Assembly (NCBI RefSeq): GCF_041928815.1
Contig: NZ_JBHFEI010000003.1
Location: 372,001 to 436,000, forward strand
From: JBHFEI01 sp041928815
GTDB lineage: Bacteria; Pseudomonadota; Alphaproteobacteria; Rhizobiales; Rhizobiaceae
Direction of reading: 5' to 3'
Length of the DNA stretch: 64,000 nt
The position numbers and the translations under genes were made by a program. Of this stretch, positions 34,822-45,787 are shown one piece after another (the first letter of the stretch is position 1; the number at the start of each line of letters is the position of its first letter). Under the pieces are notes generated by a model. That model was given only the letters and a program-made list of their open reading frames with translations, was not told where the DNA came from and searched no databases.

Positions 34822-37800
34822 GCGGCGGCGGCGACACGCCCGTCGATGTCGGGCAGGGCGGTTCGGCGGGATTCACCGCCCTCTTCATCCGCCGGCCGAT
34901 CTTCGCCCTCGTCATCAATACCCTGATCGTCGTTGCAGGCCTTGCCGCCTTCAACGGCGTGGAGGTGCGCGAACTGCCGCAGGTTGACCAGCCGGTGGTC
35001 TCCGTCACCACCGATTTCGATGGCGCCGCGCCCGAAACGGTCGATCGCGAACTGACGTCGACCATCGAGGGGGCCGTGTCCCGCGTGCAGGGCATCACCT
35101 CGATCTCCTCGCAATCCTCCTATGCCCGCAGCCGGGTGACGCTGCAATTCTCCGATTCGACCGATATCGGGCAGGCCTCCAACGACATCCGCGATGCGCT
35201 CGGCCGCGTCTCGAACCAGCTTCCGGACGGTGCCGACGAACCGCGCATCGTCAAGGCGGATGCCGACAGCCAGCCGATCCTGCGCCTGGCGCTGACCTCC
35301 GACCGGCTGTCGATGGAAGACCTGACGCTGCTCGCCGAAAACGAGGTCACCGACCGGCTTGCCGCCGTCGAGGGCGTCGCCGACGTGCAGATCAACGGCG
35401 ACCAGGAAAAGATCTTCCGCGTCGACGTCGACCAGTCGAAGCTCGCCGGACGCGGCCTGACCATCGCCAATCTGCGCACGGCGCTCGCCTCCGCCGCCCT
35501 CGACGTGCCGGCGGGGTCGCTGACCAGCATCAACCAGGACCTCTCGGTGCGGGCGACGGCCGACCTGCAGACGCCCGAGCAGTTCGAGACCCTGATCATC
35601 GGCAACAATGTCCGCCTCGGTGATGTCGCGACGGTGACGCTCGGCCCGGACATCGGCACGTCGTCGCTGCGCTCGAACGGCCAGCAGGGCATCGGCCTCG
35701 GCGTCATCCGCCAGGCGCAGTCGAACACGCTCGACATTTCCGAGGGCGTGCGCAATGCGGTGGCGACGATCGGCGACATCCTGCCGGAAGGCACGCAGCT
35801 TCGCATCACCAGCGACGATGCCGTCTTCATCGAGGGGGCGATCCACGAGGTCGAGATCGCGCTCGGCGTCGCCGTGGTGATCGTGACAATCGTCATCTAC
35901 CTCTTCCTGCTCGACTGGCGGGCAACGCTGATCCCGGTGCTGACCATGCCGATCGCGCTGATCGGAACAGTCGCGGCGATCTACCTGGCCGGCTTCTCCA
36001 TCAACATTCTCACCCTGCTCGCCATCGTGCTCGCCACCGGCCTCGTCGTCGACGATGCGATCGTCGTGCTGGAAAACATCGTTCGGCGCCGCGCAGAGGG
36101 CATGGGGCCGCGCGCGGCCGCCGTGCACGGGACGCTCGAAGTGTTCTTCGCCGTCATCGCGACGACCGCGACGCTCGCCGCCGTCTTCGTGCCGCTTTCC
36201 TTCCTGCCCGGCCAGACCGGCGGCCTCTTCCGCGAATTCGGTTTCGTTCTCGCCTTCGCCATCCTGCTTTCCGCCTTCGTCGCGCTGACGCTCTGCCCGA
36301 TGCTTGCCTCGCGCCTGCTGAAGACGCAGGCCGACCATGGCGCGCCGCGGGGCGGCGTCCTCGGCGGTCTCGGCCGCGCCTGCGCCGGCTTCTACCGCGC
36401 GACGCTGCGGGCCTGCCTCAACGCCCCGCTGGTCGTCGTGCTCGCCGCGCTGATGTTCACCGCCGTCGGCGCGCTCGGCTTTACCTCGCTCACCTCCGAA
36501 CTGACGCCGCCGGAGGACCGCGCCCGCATCATGCTGCGCATCAACGCGCCGCAGGGCGTGTCGCTCGACTACACCCAGGCGCAGATGCGCCGCCTCGAAC
36601 AGGGATTGCAGCCGCTGGTCGATTCGGGCGAAATCGAGAACGTCTTTTCCGTTTCCGGGCAGGGCGGCGCGGTCAACAACGGTTTCATGGTGCTGAGCCT
36701 CGCGCCTTGGTCGGCGCGCGAGCGCAGCCAGCAGCAGATCGCCGCCGACATCACCCGCATCGCCGCCACCGTGCCGGCGGTGCGCGCCTTCCCGATCCAG
36801 CCGAACAGCCTCGGCATCCGCGGCGCTGGCAACGGGCTGCAGGTGGCGCTTGTCGGCAACAATTACGAGACGCTCGGAGCCGCCGCCGCCGAACTGGTGC
36901 GGCAGATGGAGGACAGCGGCCGCTTCCAGAACGTGCGCCTGAACTACGAGGCGAACCAGGCACAGCTGTCCGTGACGATCGACCGCGAGCGCGCCTCCGA
37001 CCTCGGCATCGACATTTCAGGCCTCTCGCCGGCGCTTCAGGCCATGCTCGACGGCAACAGCGTCACCGACGTCTATGTCGACGGCGAGGCCTATCCGGTG
37101 AAGCTGATCTCGACCACCAATCCGATCAACGACCCGACCGACTTGCAGAACATCTTCCTGAAGACCGGCGACGGCAAGATCGTGCCGATGTCGACCATCG
37201 CCTCGGTCGAGGAACGCGCGGTCGCGCCGGAACTGTCGCGCGAGCAGCAGCTGCGCTCCGTCTCTCTCTCGGCGGGTCTCGGGCCCGGGCTCGCGCTCGG
37301 CGACGCGCTGTCGATGGTCGAGACGATGGCCGCACCGCTGCTGCCGCCGGGCGCGCGGATTTTGCCGCTCGCCGAGGCCGCAACGCTGAACGAGAATGCC
37401 AGCGGCCTCTTCGTCACCTTCGGCTTCGCGCTCGTCATCATCTTCCTCGTGCTCGCCGCCCAGTTCGAAAGCTTCGTCAGCGGCTTCATCATCATGTCGA
37501 CGGTGCCGCTCGGCCTCGCCTGCGCCGTCTTCGCCATGCTGATGACCGGCACGTCGCTGAACATCTACAGCCAGATCGGCCTGGTCCTGCTCGTCGGCAT
37601 CATGGCGAAGAACGGCATCCTGATCGTCGAATTCGCCAACCAGTTGCGCGACCGGGGCGACAGCGTGCGCGAGGCGATCGAGAACGCCGCCAACATCCGC
37701 CTTCGCCCGGTGATGATGACGATGATCGCCACGATCGTCGGCGCCGTGCCGCTGGTGCTGGCGCAGGGTGCGGGCGCGGAAGCGCGCATCGCGCTCGGCT

Positions 37801-37961
37801 GGGTGCTGGTCGGCGGCCTCGGCCTCGCCACCGTCGTCACCCTCTATCTGACCCCGGTGTCCTATCTGCTGATCGCTCGCTTCACCAAGCCGCAGGTGGA
37901 CGAGGAGAAGCGGCTGCGCGAGGAAATGGAGGCGGCGGCCGCCCTTCATCCGGCGGAATAG
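34818..37961 (+). CDS. RND efflux pump, inner-membrane permease
   Basis: Proton-driven AcrB/HAE1-type pump. Start GTG 34818, overlapping the adaptor's TGA; 1047 residues is normal. Twelve membrane segments are expected. Seen: RPIFALVINTLIVVAG at the N-terminus, the porter-domain region QVDQPVVSVTTDFDGA, the proton-relay aspartates in GLVVDDAIVVLENI, and MAKNGILIVEFANQ in the second half. Substrates cannot be told from sequence; the HAE1-type porter suggests hydrophobic compounds rather than metals. Confidence 0.94.
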   Translation: MSGGGDTPVDVGQGGSAGFTALFIRRPIFALVINTLIVVAGLAAFNGVEVRELPQVDQPVVSVTTDFDGAAPETVDRELTSTIEGAVSRVQGITSISSQSSYARSRVTLQFSDSTDIGQASNDIRDALGRVSNQLPDGADEPRIVKADADSQPILRLALTSDRLSMEDLTLLAENEVTDRLAAVEGVADVQINGDQEKIFRVDVDQSKLAGRGLTIANLRTALASAALDVPAGSLTSINQDLSVRATADLQTPEQFETLIIGNNVRLGDVATVTLGPDIGTSSLRSNGQQGIGLGVIRQAQSNTLDISEGVRNAVATIGDILPEGTQLRITSDDAVFIEGAIHEVEIALGVAVVIVTIVIYLFLLDWRATLIPVLTMPIALIGTVAAIYLAGFSINILTLLAIVLATGLVVDDAIVVLENIVRRRAEGMGPRAAAVHGTLEVFFAVIATTATLAAVFVPLSFLPGQTGGLFREFGFVLAFAILLSAFVALTLCPMLASRLLKTQADHGAPRGGVLGGLGRACAGFYRATLRACLNAPLVVVLAALMFTAVGALGFTSLTSELTPPEDRARIMLRINAPQGVSLDYTQAQMRRLEQGLQPLVDSGEIENVFSVSGQGGAVNNGFMVLSLAPWSARERSQQQIAADITRIAATVPAVRAFPIQPNSLGIRGAGNGLQVALVGNNYETLGAAAAELVRQMEDSGRFQNVRLNYEANQAQLSVTIDRERASDLGIDISGLSPALQAMLDGNSVTDVYVDGEAYPVKLISTTNPINDPTDLQNIFLKTGDGKIVPMSTIASVEERAVAPELSREQQLRSVSLSAGLGPGLALGDALSMVETMAAPLLPPGARILPLAEAATLNENASGLFVTFGFALVIIFLVLAAQFESFVSGFIIMSTVPLGLACAVFAMLMTGTSLNIYSQIGLVLLVGIMAKNGILIVEFANQLRDRGDSVREAIENAANIRLRPVMMTMIATIVGAVPLVLAQGAGAEARIALGWVLVGGLGLATVVTLYLTPVSYLLIARFTKPQVDEEKRLREEMEAAAALHPAE

Positions 37962-38035
37962 CGCGGGGCGAGGGGCGATAGCCGTTTCCTCCGCCGCCGG
38001 TTTGGTGTAGCAGTTCGGCCGACCCTTCTCCTCCT

Positions 38036-39490
<1,455 letters not shown>

Positions 39491-39625
39491 CCACGGCCCC
39501 CGCTTTGATGAAGGTGTCGTGCAACATGCGGAAAATCAATGAACTAAAGCGCGAAACGCGGCCTTGACGGCACGCGGGCGCTGACCGGCCTTGCGCCACG
39601 GACAACAGGACAGGATCGTTTTCGG

Positions 39626-42600
39626 GTGCTCGCTCGTATTCTGGTATCCATCGGCGGCCTTCTCGTCGTCGCGCTCTTCGCAGCGCTGATCGCGCCGTTC
39701 TTCGTCGACTGGACGAGTTTCCGCCTCGATTTCGAGCGCGAGGCGACGCGAATCATGGGCAAGCCCGTCAAGGTTCATGGGAGCGTCGACGCGCGGCTCA
39801 TCCCCTTTCCCTCGGTGACGCTCAACGACGTGCGGGTCGGCGCGGCCGAGGACGGCCAGCCGCTGATCGAGGTCGCGCATTTTTCGATGGATGCCGAGCT
39901 TGCGCCGTTCCTCAGCGGCGAGGCGCTGATCTTCGACATGCGGCTCGAGCAGCCGAAGGCGCGCATCCGTCTGCTGCCGGACGGAACGCTCGACTGGGCG
40001 CGGGGGTCGCGGGCCTCGATCCCGGCAAAGACCGTGGTGCTCGAAAACGTCTCGATCACCGACGGCTCGATCGATTTCATCGACGAGCAGACCGGCCGCA
40101 CGCGGAGCGTCGACGGGCTCAATGCCGAGCTTTCCGCCCGCTCGCTCGCCGGTCCGTGGCGGATCGACGGCCGCGCCGCGCTTGACGGCGAGGCCGGCAG
40201 CTTCCTCTTCAACAGCGGGGAACCGGACGACAAGGGCGTGATCGGCCTCAAGGCGCGCCTCACGCCGGACAAGCGTCCGTTCGGAGTCGAGCTCGAGGGC
40301 GAACTGAAGATCGTTGAACTGAAGCCGCTCTACCAGGGCACTTTCGTCCTGTCCGAGACCCGCATGCCCGGCGAGGCGACCGAGGTCGGCGGCGACCAGC
40401 CGCGGGCGCCGCGCGTCACCGGCAAGTTCGAGCTGACCAACGAACGCATCCGCGTTCCCGAATACCGTGTCGAGGTCGGGCCGGTGGCCGATCCCTATGT
40501 CGTGACCGGCGAGGCGACGCTCGACACCGGGCAGAACCCGGAATTCCTCCTGACCGCCGACGGCCAGCAGATCGACGTCAGCCGCATCGGTACGACGATG
40601 GGGGAGGCCGGAAAGACCGGTCGCGACCCTTCCGTCTCGATCCGCCAGCGGCTTGCGGCGATGATGGCGATGGCGGCCGACATTCCGATCCCGCAGGTGC
40701 CGGGGCGGGCGCGGCTGCGCCTGCCGGCGATCGTCGTCGGCGACACGACGGTGCGCGACGTCACCCTCGACCTCCGCCCGGACGGCGCCGGCTGGCTGAT
40801 CGACAACGCCGTCGCGCTGTTTCCGGGACGCACGCAGATCGAGGCCAAGGGGCGGCTGAACCTGAAGGGCCAGCGCGCCTTTCGCGGCGACCTGCTGGTC
40901 GCCTCGAACCAGCCGTCCGGGCTTGCCGCCTGGCTTGCGGGTTCGGTCGATCCGGCGATCCGCAAGCTGCGCACGGCCGGTTTTTCCGCCACCGTCAACC
41001 TGACCGACCGGCTGCAGCAGTTCGAGCGGCTGGAGATCGCCGCAGGCCCGGCGACGCTCACCGGGCGGATCGAGCGGCAGTCCTATGACGACCAGCAGCC
41101 GTCGCTCTCGATGCAGCTCAAGGGCAACCGCATCGATCTCGAGGCCTTGCAGGCGCTGACCGGCCTCGTCGCCGGCGACGCCTCGACCGAAACCGTGCTG
41201 TCGCACGCGATCGCGGCGGACATCTCGGCCGATGTCTTCACCGCATTCGGCGAGGAAGCGCGCGACGTCCAGGCGGTGCTGACGCTGAAGAACGGCCAGC
41301 TCCAGGCCGAGCGTGTCTCCATCGGCGATCTCGCCGGGGCGAAGCTCGCCGTCTCGGGGCGGATGAGCGGCACCCTGCAGGCACCGGTCGTCTCCGCCAA
41401 GATGAAGCTCGCGGCGGGCGATCTCGGCGGCTTCTTCGACATGCTGCAGCGTCACGCCTCGCCGCATCCGATGCTGGCGCGGCTCGCGGCGAGCGGCCAT
41501 CATTTCGCGGACACCACCCTCGACGTGACGCTTGCGGCAGGCGGCAAGGAGACGGGCTCGGCCGTCACCCTCGGCATCATGGGCATGGCGAACGGATCGC
41601 GGATCGCCGCGCAATATTCCGCCCCCGACATTGCCCGCGCGCTCTCGCTCGACGGGATCACCGTGGAGGCGACGCTCGAAAACCCCTCCGCCACCGTGCT
41701 TCTCGGGCAGGCGGGCTTCGATCCGCTGCCTTTCGAGACCGAGGCCAACGGCATCCTGTCGGTCCGGCTGCAGAGCACCGACGGAACCAAGGCGAGCGGC
41801 AATCTCAGCCTGACGACGGAGGGCTCGTCGCTGGCGATCAACGGTGACGTCGATCTCGCCTCCTCGACCTTTCTCGACGGGAAGACGACGCTGACGCTGC
41901 AGAGCCGGGACCTCGAACCCTACCTGATCGTCGAGGGAATCGGTTTTCCCGGCATGGGTGCGGGCCTGCCGGTCTCGGTCAAGGCGTCGCTGGAGACGAC
42001 GCCGGAGCAGATCGCCATCGCCGGCCTCGAGGGCCGGGCCGACGGCAACGGCTTTTCCGGCGCCGTATCGATCCGCCGGGGGGAGAAGACGGGGGCTGCG
42101 ACCGGCACGCTCACGCTCGACACGGTCGATCTCGCCTGGATCGCCGAAGCGATGCTCGGCTCCGTCGAGGATCCCTCGACCGGGGCGCTCGCAACGGCGC
42201 CGGTCGGCACGCCGCTTTTCGCCGGCGTCGACGCGACGCTCGACCTCAAGGCCGCGCGCGTCCTGACGGGAATCACCTCCTCGATCACGGATTTCACCGG
42301 CAAGCTGCTCTGGCGCGGCGATCAGGCCGAGATCGCCGATGCGGCGGGCGCGATGTTCGGCGGCAAGGTCGCGGGCCGCCTTCTGATCGGCAACGGCAAC
42401 GGCTCCGGCTTCATCCAGTCGCGCCTCGACATCACCGGCGGCGATCTCGCGCGCACCGGACTGGTGCATGGCGGCGTGCCGGTGGCAAGCGGAACGTTTA
42501 ATCTCGCCCTGGCGCTCGAGGCGTCCGGGGCGACGGCGCAGGCGATGGCGCAGTCGGCAAGCGGGTCCGGCCGGCTCGATGCGGAGGGGCTGGTCCTGCG

Positions 42601-43588
42601 CGGGCTGAACAGCGGCGCGCTCGGCGCCGTGCTCTCCGCGGCCGACCGGATCGAGGGCGAAATCACGCCGGAGGCGATCGCCCCGGCGGTCTCCGGGGCG
42701 ATCCTCTCGGGAGAGACGACGCTCGGCACGGTCGGCATTCCCTTCACCATCGCCGGCGGGACATTGCGGGCGCAGAATGTCACGGCGGCGGATCAGGCCG
42801 CGACGCTGCGCGGCGAAGTCGCCGTCGCGCTGCCGGAAAAGCGGATCGATGCGACGCTGCTCGTCACCCTCGCTCCGGGCGAGGAGGCGCTGGCCGGGGC
42901 GGAGCCGCAGGTGGAGATCGGTTATGCCGGTGACCTCAAGGCACCGGGCGTGACGGTCGATGCGACGGAACTCGCCAATTTCCTTTCGCTGCGCGCCTAT
43001 GAGCGCGAGCGCCGCCGCGTCGAGACGGTGCAGGCCAACGTGCTCGAAAAGCAGCGTCTTCGCCGCGAGGTGGCGCTGTTGAAATTCACGACGGAAACGC
43101 GCGAGGCCGAGCGGGTCCGCGCGCTCGAGGAGCAACGCCGGCGGGAACTGGCGGCGGAAGAACTGAAGCGCCAGCAGGCCGAGGCACGCGAGGCCGCCGA
43201 ACGCGCGGAAGCCGAGAGGCTGCGCCTGGAGGCGGAGGAAAACGCCCGCAAGGCGGCGGCGGAGGCCGCGCGTCAGGACGCCGAGCGCAAGGCGGCCGAG
43301 GCGCGACAGGCCGCGGAAGCGCGCCGCGCCGAGGAGGATGCCCGCCGCCGGGCCGTGGAGGAGGAACGGGCGCGACGGCAGTCGGAGACCGGCGCGCAGC
43401 CCGGCGAGACCGCGGTTCCGCGCCGGCAGATGCCCGTCACCCCAAGCGAGGAGGTCGAGCGGGGCAGCGCGCTGTCTCCGCCGCAGGATCGCGGCAATGC
43501 GGTGACGCCTCCCTTCCGGCTCGATACGCTCCCGGATGCGACCAACGGCGCGGCGCCGTCCCTGCCGGGCGTCGAACTTTCACCCTGA
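39626..43588 (+). CDS. AsmA family inner-membrane protein, very large
   Basis: A 1320-residue member of the AsmA-like family, proteins thought to bridge the periplasm and help move phospholipid to the outer membrane. Start GTG 39626 (MLARILVSIGGLLVV). One N-terminal membrane segment (about 5-25) followed by the AsmA hallmark SFRLDFEREATRIMGKPVKV and a long beta-rich body. From about residue 1120 to 1260 the composition changes abruptly to a continuous Ala/Glu/Arg coiled coil, then a short low-complexity tail ending in ELSP. The coiled-coil extension is not typical of E. coli AsmA. Confidence 0.88.
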   Translation: MLARILVSIGGLLVVALFAALIAPFFVDWTSFRLDFEREATRIMGKPVKVHGSVDARLIPFPSVTLNDVRVGAAEDGQPLIEVAHFSMDAELAPFLSGEALIFDMRLEQPKARIRLLPDGTLDWARGSRASIPAKTVVLENVSITDGSIDFIDEQTGRTRSVDGLNAELSARSLAGPWRIDGRAALDGEAGSFLFNSGEPDDKGVIGLKARLTPDKRPFGVELEGELKIVELKPLYQGTFVLSETRMPGEATEVGGDQPRAPRVTGKFELTNERIRVPEYRVEVGPVADPYVVTGEATLDTGQNPEFLLTADGQQIDVSRIGTTMGEAGKTGRDPSVSIRQRLAAMMAMAADIPIPQVPGRARLRLPAIVVGDTTVRDVTLDLRPDGAGWLIDNAVALFPGRTQIEAKGRLNLKGQRAFRGDLLVASNQPSGLAAWLAGSVDPAIRKLRTAGFSATVNLTDRLQQFERLEIAAGPATLTGRIERQSYDDQQPSLSMQLKGNRIDLEALQALTGLVAGDASTETVLSHAIAADISADVFTAFGEEARDVQAVLTLKNGQLQAERVSIGDLAGAKLAVSGRMSGTLQAPVVSAKMKLAAGDLGGFFDMLQRHASPHPMLARLAASGHHFADTTLDVTLAAGGKETGSAVTLGIMGMANGSRIAAQYSAPDIARALSLDGITVEATLENPSATVLLGQAGFDPLPFETEANGILSVRLQSTDGTKASGNLSLTTEGSSLAINGDVDLASSTFLDGKTTLTLQSRDLEPYLIVEGIGFPGMGAGLPVSVKASLETTPEQIAIAGLEGRADGNGFSGAVSIRRGEKTGAATGTLTLDTVDLAWIAEAMLGSVEDPSTGALATAPVGTPLFAGVDATLDLKAARVLTGITSSITDFTGKLLWRGDQAEIADAAGAMFGGKVAGRLLIGNGNGSGFIQSRLDITGGDLARTGLVHGGVPVASGTFNLALALEASGATAQAMAQSASGSGRLDAEGLVLRGLNSGALGAVLSAADRIEGEITPEAIAPAVSGAILSGETTLGTVGIPFTIAGGTLRAQNVTAADQAATLRGEVAVALPEKRIDATLLVTLAPGEEALAGAEPQVEIGYAGDLKAPGVTVDATELANFLSLRAYERERRRVETVQANVLEKQRLRREVALLKFTTETREAERVRALEEQRRRELAAEELKRQQAEAREAAERAEAERLRLEAEENARKAAAEAARQDAERKAAEARQAAEARRAEEDARRRAVEEERARRQSETGAQPGETAVPRRQMPVTPSEEVERGSALSPPQDRGNAVTPPFRLDTLPDATNGAAPSLPGVELSP

Positions 43589-43667
43589 GAGCACGATCCG
43601 ACAGGATTGAAGCAAGACGCGGCGAGGGCGGGCGTCACGAGGAGGGCGTTCAGAGCGCCATAGTCAT

Positions 43668-43916
43668 TCAATTCGATCGAACGTGGCCTATGTCCGGCTT
43701 CCTCCCCGCCTCGCCTCTCAGAGCATCGAGGACATGAAGGCGCAGCGCCGACGAGAGGTTGGCACCGGCCGCGCGCTTGTCGTCGACCTCGGCGATCAGG
43801 CGGGCGAGCGGCATGGCGCGTTCCGCGGCAAGGCGGCGCAGCTCGCTCCAGAACGCTTCCTCAAGCGAAATGCTGGTGCGGTGGCCGTGAAGCGTGGCGG
43901 AATGTTTGCGGATCAT
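43668..43916 (-). CDS. Ribbon-helix-helix domain protein
   Basis: A small putative DNA-binding protein, about 82 residues from ATG 43916 (MIRKHSATLHGHRTSISLE). The N-terminal strand HRTSISLEEAFWSELRRLA followed by two helices is the ribbon-helix-helix pattern of the rhizobial RHH_4-type family. The frame continues upstream to 44003, overlapping the DUF4169 gene, but those residues look unlike the family. The gene trails DUF4169 and sspB on the same strand, a grouping that is common in alphaproteobacteria. Targets are unknown. Confidence 0.75.
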   Translation of the reverse strand: MIRKHSATLHGHRTSISLEEAFWSELRRLAAERAMPLARLIAEVDDKRAAGANLSSALRLHVLDALRGEAGRKPDIGHVRSN

Positions 43917-43968
43917 CGGCAAACGTCCATCGTCGCCCGCGATGACGGAGGGCGCGAAAGGCGGAGGA

Positions 43969-44157
43969 TCACGTTTCCGGCGTATCGAGGCGGCCTGCGG
44001 CATGGGCCGCCTCGGCCTTGTCGTTCAACGCCTTCGTCAACCTCTTCTCGGCCTTGGTACGGCCATGGGTGATGCGGTTCTGCTCCGCCTGCTTTTCGCG
44101 CGCGTCGCGGGCCTTGGACTTGCGCACCTGGCGGAGGTTGACGATCTCTGCGGTCAT
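43969..44157 (-). CDS. DUF4169 family protein
   Basis: A 62-residue, very basic and helical protein (MTAEIVNLRQVRKSKARDA) matching the alphaproteobacterial DUF4169 family, of unknown role. It sits 12 bases after the sspB stop and upstream of the ribbon-helix-helix gene, all on the minus strand, so the three are probably one operon. The high Arg/Lys content could mean nucleic-acid binding; this is inference. Confidence 0.85.
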   Translation of the reverse strand: MTAEIVNLRQVRKSKARDAREKQAEQNRITHGRTKAEKRLTKALNDKAEAAHAAGRLDTPET

Positions 44158-44169
44158 CGCCGGGCCCGA

Positions 44170-44688
44170 TCAGTTCTTCTTGCGGAAAGCGTCCAGCGAC
44201 ACCACGGAGCCGCCTTCCTTCTTCGGCTCGGCATCGGCATCGCGGTCGTCCGAGCCGGCATCGAGCTTTTCCGGCGCCGTGGCCGGATAGGCGGTGATTT
44301 CCGCGCTGGTCTCGTCCTCGCCCTCGATCGCCGCCACGTCGAATTCCAGCTCGAAATTGACAGCGGGGTCGTAGAAGCCGCGAATCGCGTTGAAGGGGAT
44401 GACGAGGCGCTCCGGCGTGTCGGAGAAGGAGAGGCCGATCTCGAACTGGCTTTCCGTTACCTTCAGGTCCCAGAACTGGTGCTGGATGACGATCGTCATC
44501 TGCTCGGCATACTTGGCCTTCAGGTGCTGGGAGATGCGCACGCCGGGCGCCCCGGTGAGGAAGGTGATGAAGAAGTGATGTTCGCCGGGCAGGTGCCCGG
44601 TCGCGGCTACCTCGGAGAGGACCTTGCGGATGACGCCGCGCAGGGCATCCTGCGCCAGAATGTCGTAGCGGATATGGTCCTGAGCCAT
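44170..44688 (-). CDS. sspB: SspB, ssrA-tag adaptor for ClpXP
   Basis: Adaptor that binds ssrA-tagged proteins and delivers them to the ClpXP protease. It has 172 residues: an N-terminal substrate-binding domain (HIRYDILAQDALRGVIRKVL, HHFFITF), a long acidic flexible linker (about 120-158), and a C-terminal ClpX-binding tail SVVSLDAFRKKN. The alpha-type sequence differs from E. coli SspB but keeps the domain-linker-tail plan. The tmRNA gene lies about 100 bases upstream on the same strand. Confidence 0.93.
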   Translation of the reverse strand: MAQDHIRYDILAQDALRGVIRKVLSEVAATGHLPGEHHFFITFLTGAPGVRISQHLKAKYAEQMTIVIQHQFWDLKVTESQFEIGLSFSDTPERLVIPFNAIRGFYDPAVNFELEFDVAAIEGEDETSAEITAYPATAPEKLDAGSDDRDADAEPKKEGGSVVSLDAFRKKN

Positions 44689-44794
44689 GGTGTCCCCGTC
44701 TTCTTCGAACTCAACGCTTTCCTCTCTTATGCCACCGCGCCTTCGGCGAGGAAAGCCCGATCCGATCGAATTGTATGAAGTGCTTACGGGGAGG

Positions 44795-45140
44795 GCAAGG
44801 TGGAGGTTTCTGTTGCCAGGTACCTCCGAACCCCGCCTTACGGTGCTACCCGCAAGGGCTTGATTTGAAGTGTCGCACCGCGGTTAGGCAGCGAGACGTG
44901 CTTCAGCATAGTTGTCGTTGGCAACTATAATTTTAGCCCGATAACGGCGGTACAATGCCGAGCAAAAAATCGATCTTTACGCCCTTGTCGATCCTATTTC
45001 GCCCCCAGCAAAAACAGGCCGGATCAGGCCCGCCTGCTTTTGGTGGAGGCGCCGGGTACCGCCCCCGGGTCCAATGGGTTTATTGCATCGTCCGTTTATT
45101 GCCATAGCCGCCGAAGCGGCGTTCCCCATATAGGCGTTTC
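44795..45140 (-). ncRNA. ssrA: tmRNA, circularly permuted two-piece form
   Basis: Rescues stalled ribosomes and tags the nascent chain for proteolysis. Minus-strand order: an acceptor piece ending in GCGCCTCCACCA (CCA at 45043-45041), a 34-base intervening segment (45040-45007), then a coding piece starting GGGGGCGAAATAGGATCGACA at 45006. The seven-base acceptor stem GGGGGCG/CGCCTCC forms between the pieces. The tag ANDNYAEARLAA is encoded at 44922-44887 with a TAA stop at 44886-44884. The permuted order is the known alphaproteobacterial form. The outer ends are estimates (acceptor piece about 80 bases, coding piece about 200). Confidence 0.93.
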
Positions 45141-45255
45141 GTCCGCCGGAGAAAAGGGGTGCCGCGACGATCTTCTCGCATCCCTTGACAGCGTGCCGGC
45201 CTGCGGGGAAGCTCGCCTCCAAGGGCAGGCGCCCGGGGACCAAGGGAGGTTGACC

Positions 45256-45567
45256 ATGAGCCAGGACTATTTCGCCGACGTGAAGACCTATGACGCCGCG
45301 GCCGACGAGGCGGTGGTGAAGAAGATCGTCCGGCACCTGGGGATCGCGCTGCGCAACCGGGACTCCTCGCTCGTCTCCGCATCCGACCAGACCGAACTCG
45401 ACCGGGTCAAGGAGAAATGGTGCGGCAAGAAGCTCGGTGTAACCGGGCCGGAGGCCGATGCCGCCGTGGCGGCGGTGGCGAAGCAGATGGCGGGCGACCG
45501 CTCGAAATCGCGCGTGACCTTCTACTACCTGGTCGCCAAGCATCTCGGCAAGCTCGAGACGCTGTAG
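45256..45567 (+). CDS. DUF2853 family protein
   Basis: A 103-residue cytoplasmic protein of the DUF2853 family, unknown function. Start ATG 45256 with GGGAGG upstream. It is helical, without a signal peptide, and contains the family core VKKIVRHLGIALRNRD, EKWCGKKLG and SRVTFYYLVAKHLGKL. It points away from the tmRNA gene, so the roughly 115 bases between them hold two divergent promoters. No operon partner. Confidence 0.85.
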   Translation: MSQDYFADVKTYDAAADEAVVKKIVRHLGIALRNRDSSLVSASDQTELDRVKEKWCGKKLGVTGPEADAAVAAVAKQMAGDRSKSRVTFYYLVAKHLGKLETL

Positions 45568-45787
45568 GCGCCTTAAGGTTCATTCCGGACCGGACGGCTC
45601 TCCGATCTCCGGTTGTCGCTTGCCTGTCCGGGATGGCGGGATTCCACCTCGTCCCGGACGACCTTCGAACGGACGAAGGGCCGTTCCGCGTCGCGGCACG
45701 GTGGATAACCTCTCCGGCGGCGATTTGCCTTGGGCCTGCGCCGCGCTAGTGTCTGTCGCAGAACATCAGGGAGCGGGCTTTCGACCG

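Noticed and set aside
39536..43135. 1199-codon open frame antisense to the AsmA gene
   Set aside because: Composition is Arg/Asp/Ala-rich without any domain; the opposite strand encodes a convincing AsmA protein.
44977..45543. 188-codon minus-strand frame overlapping the tmRNA gene and DUF2853
   Set aside because: The tmRNA and the DUF2853 gene explain the sequence on both strands; the frame has no family match that I know.
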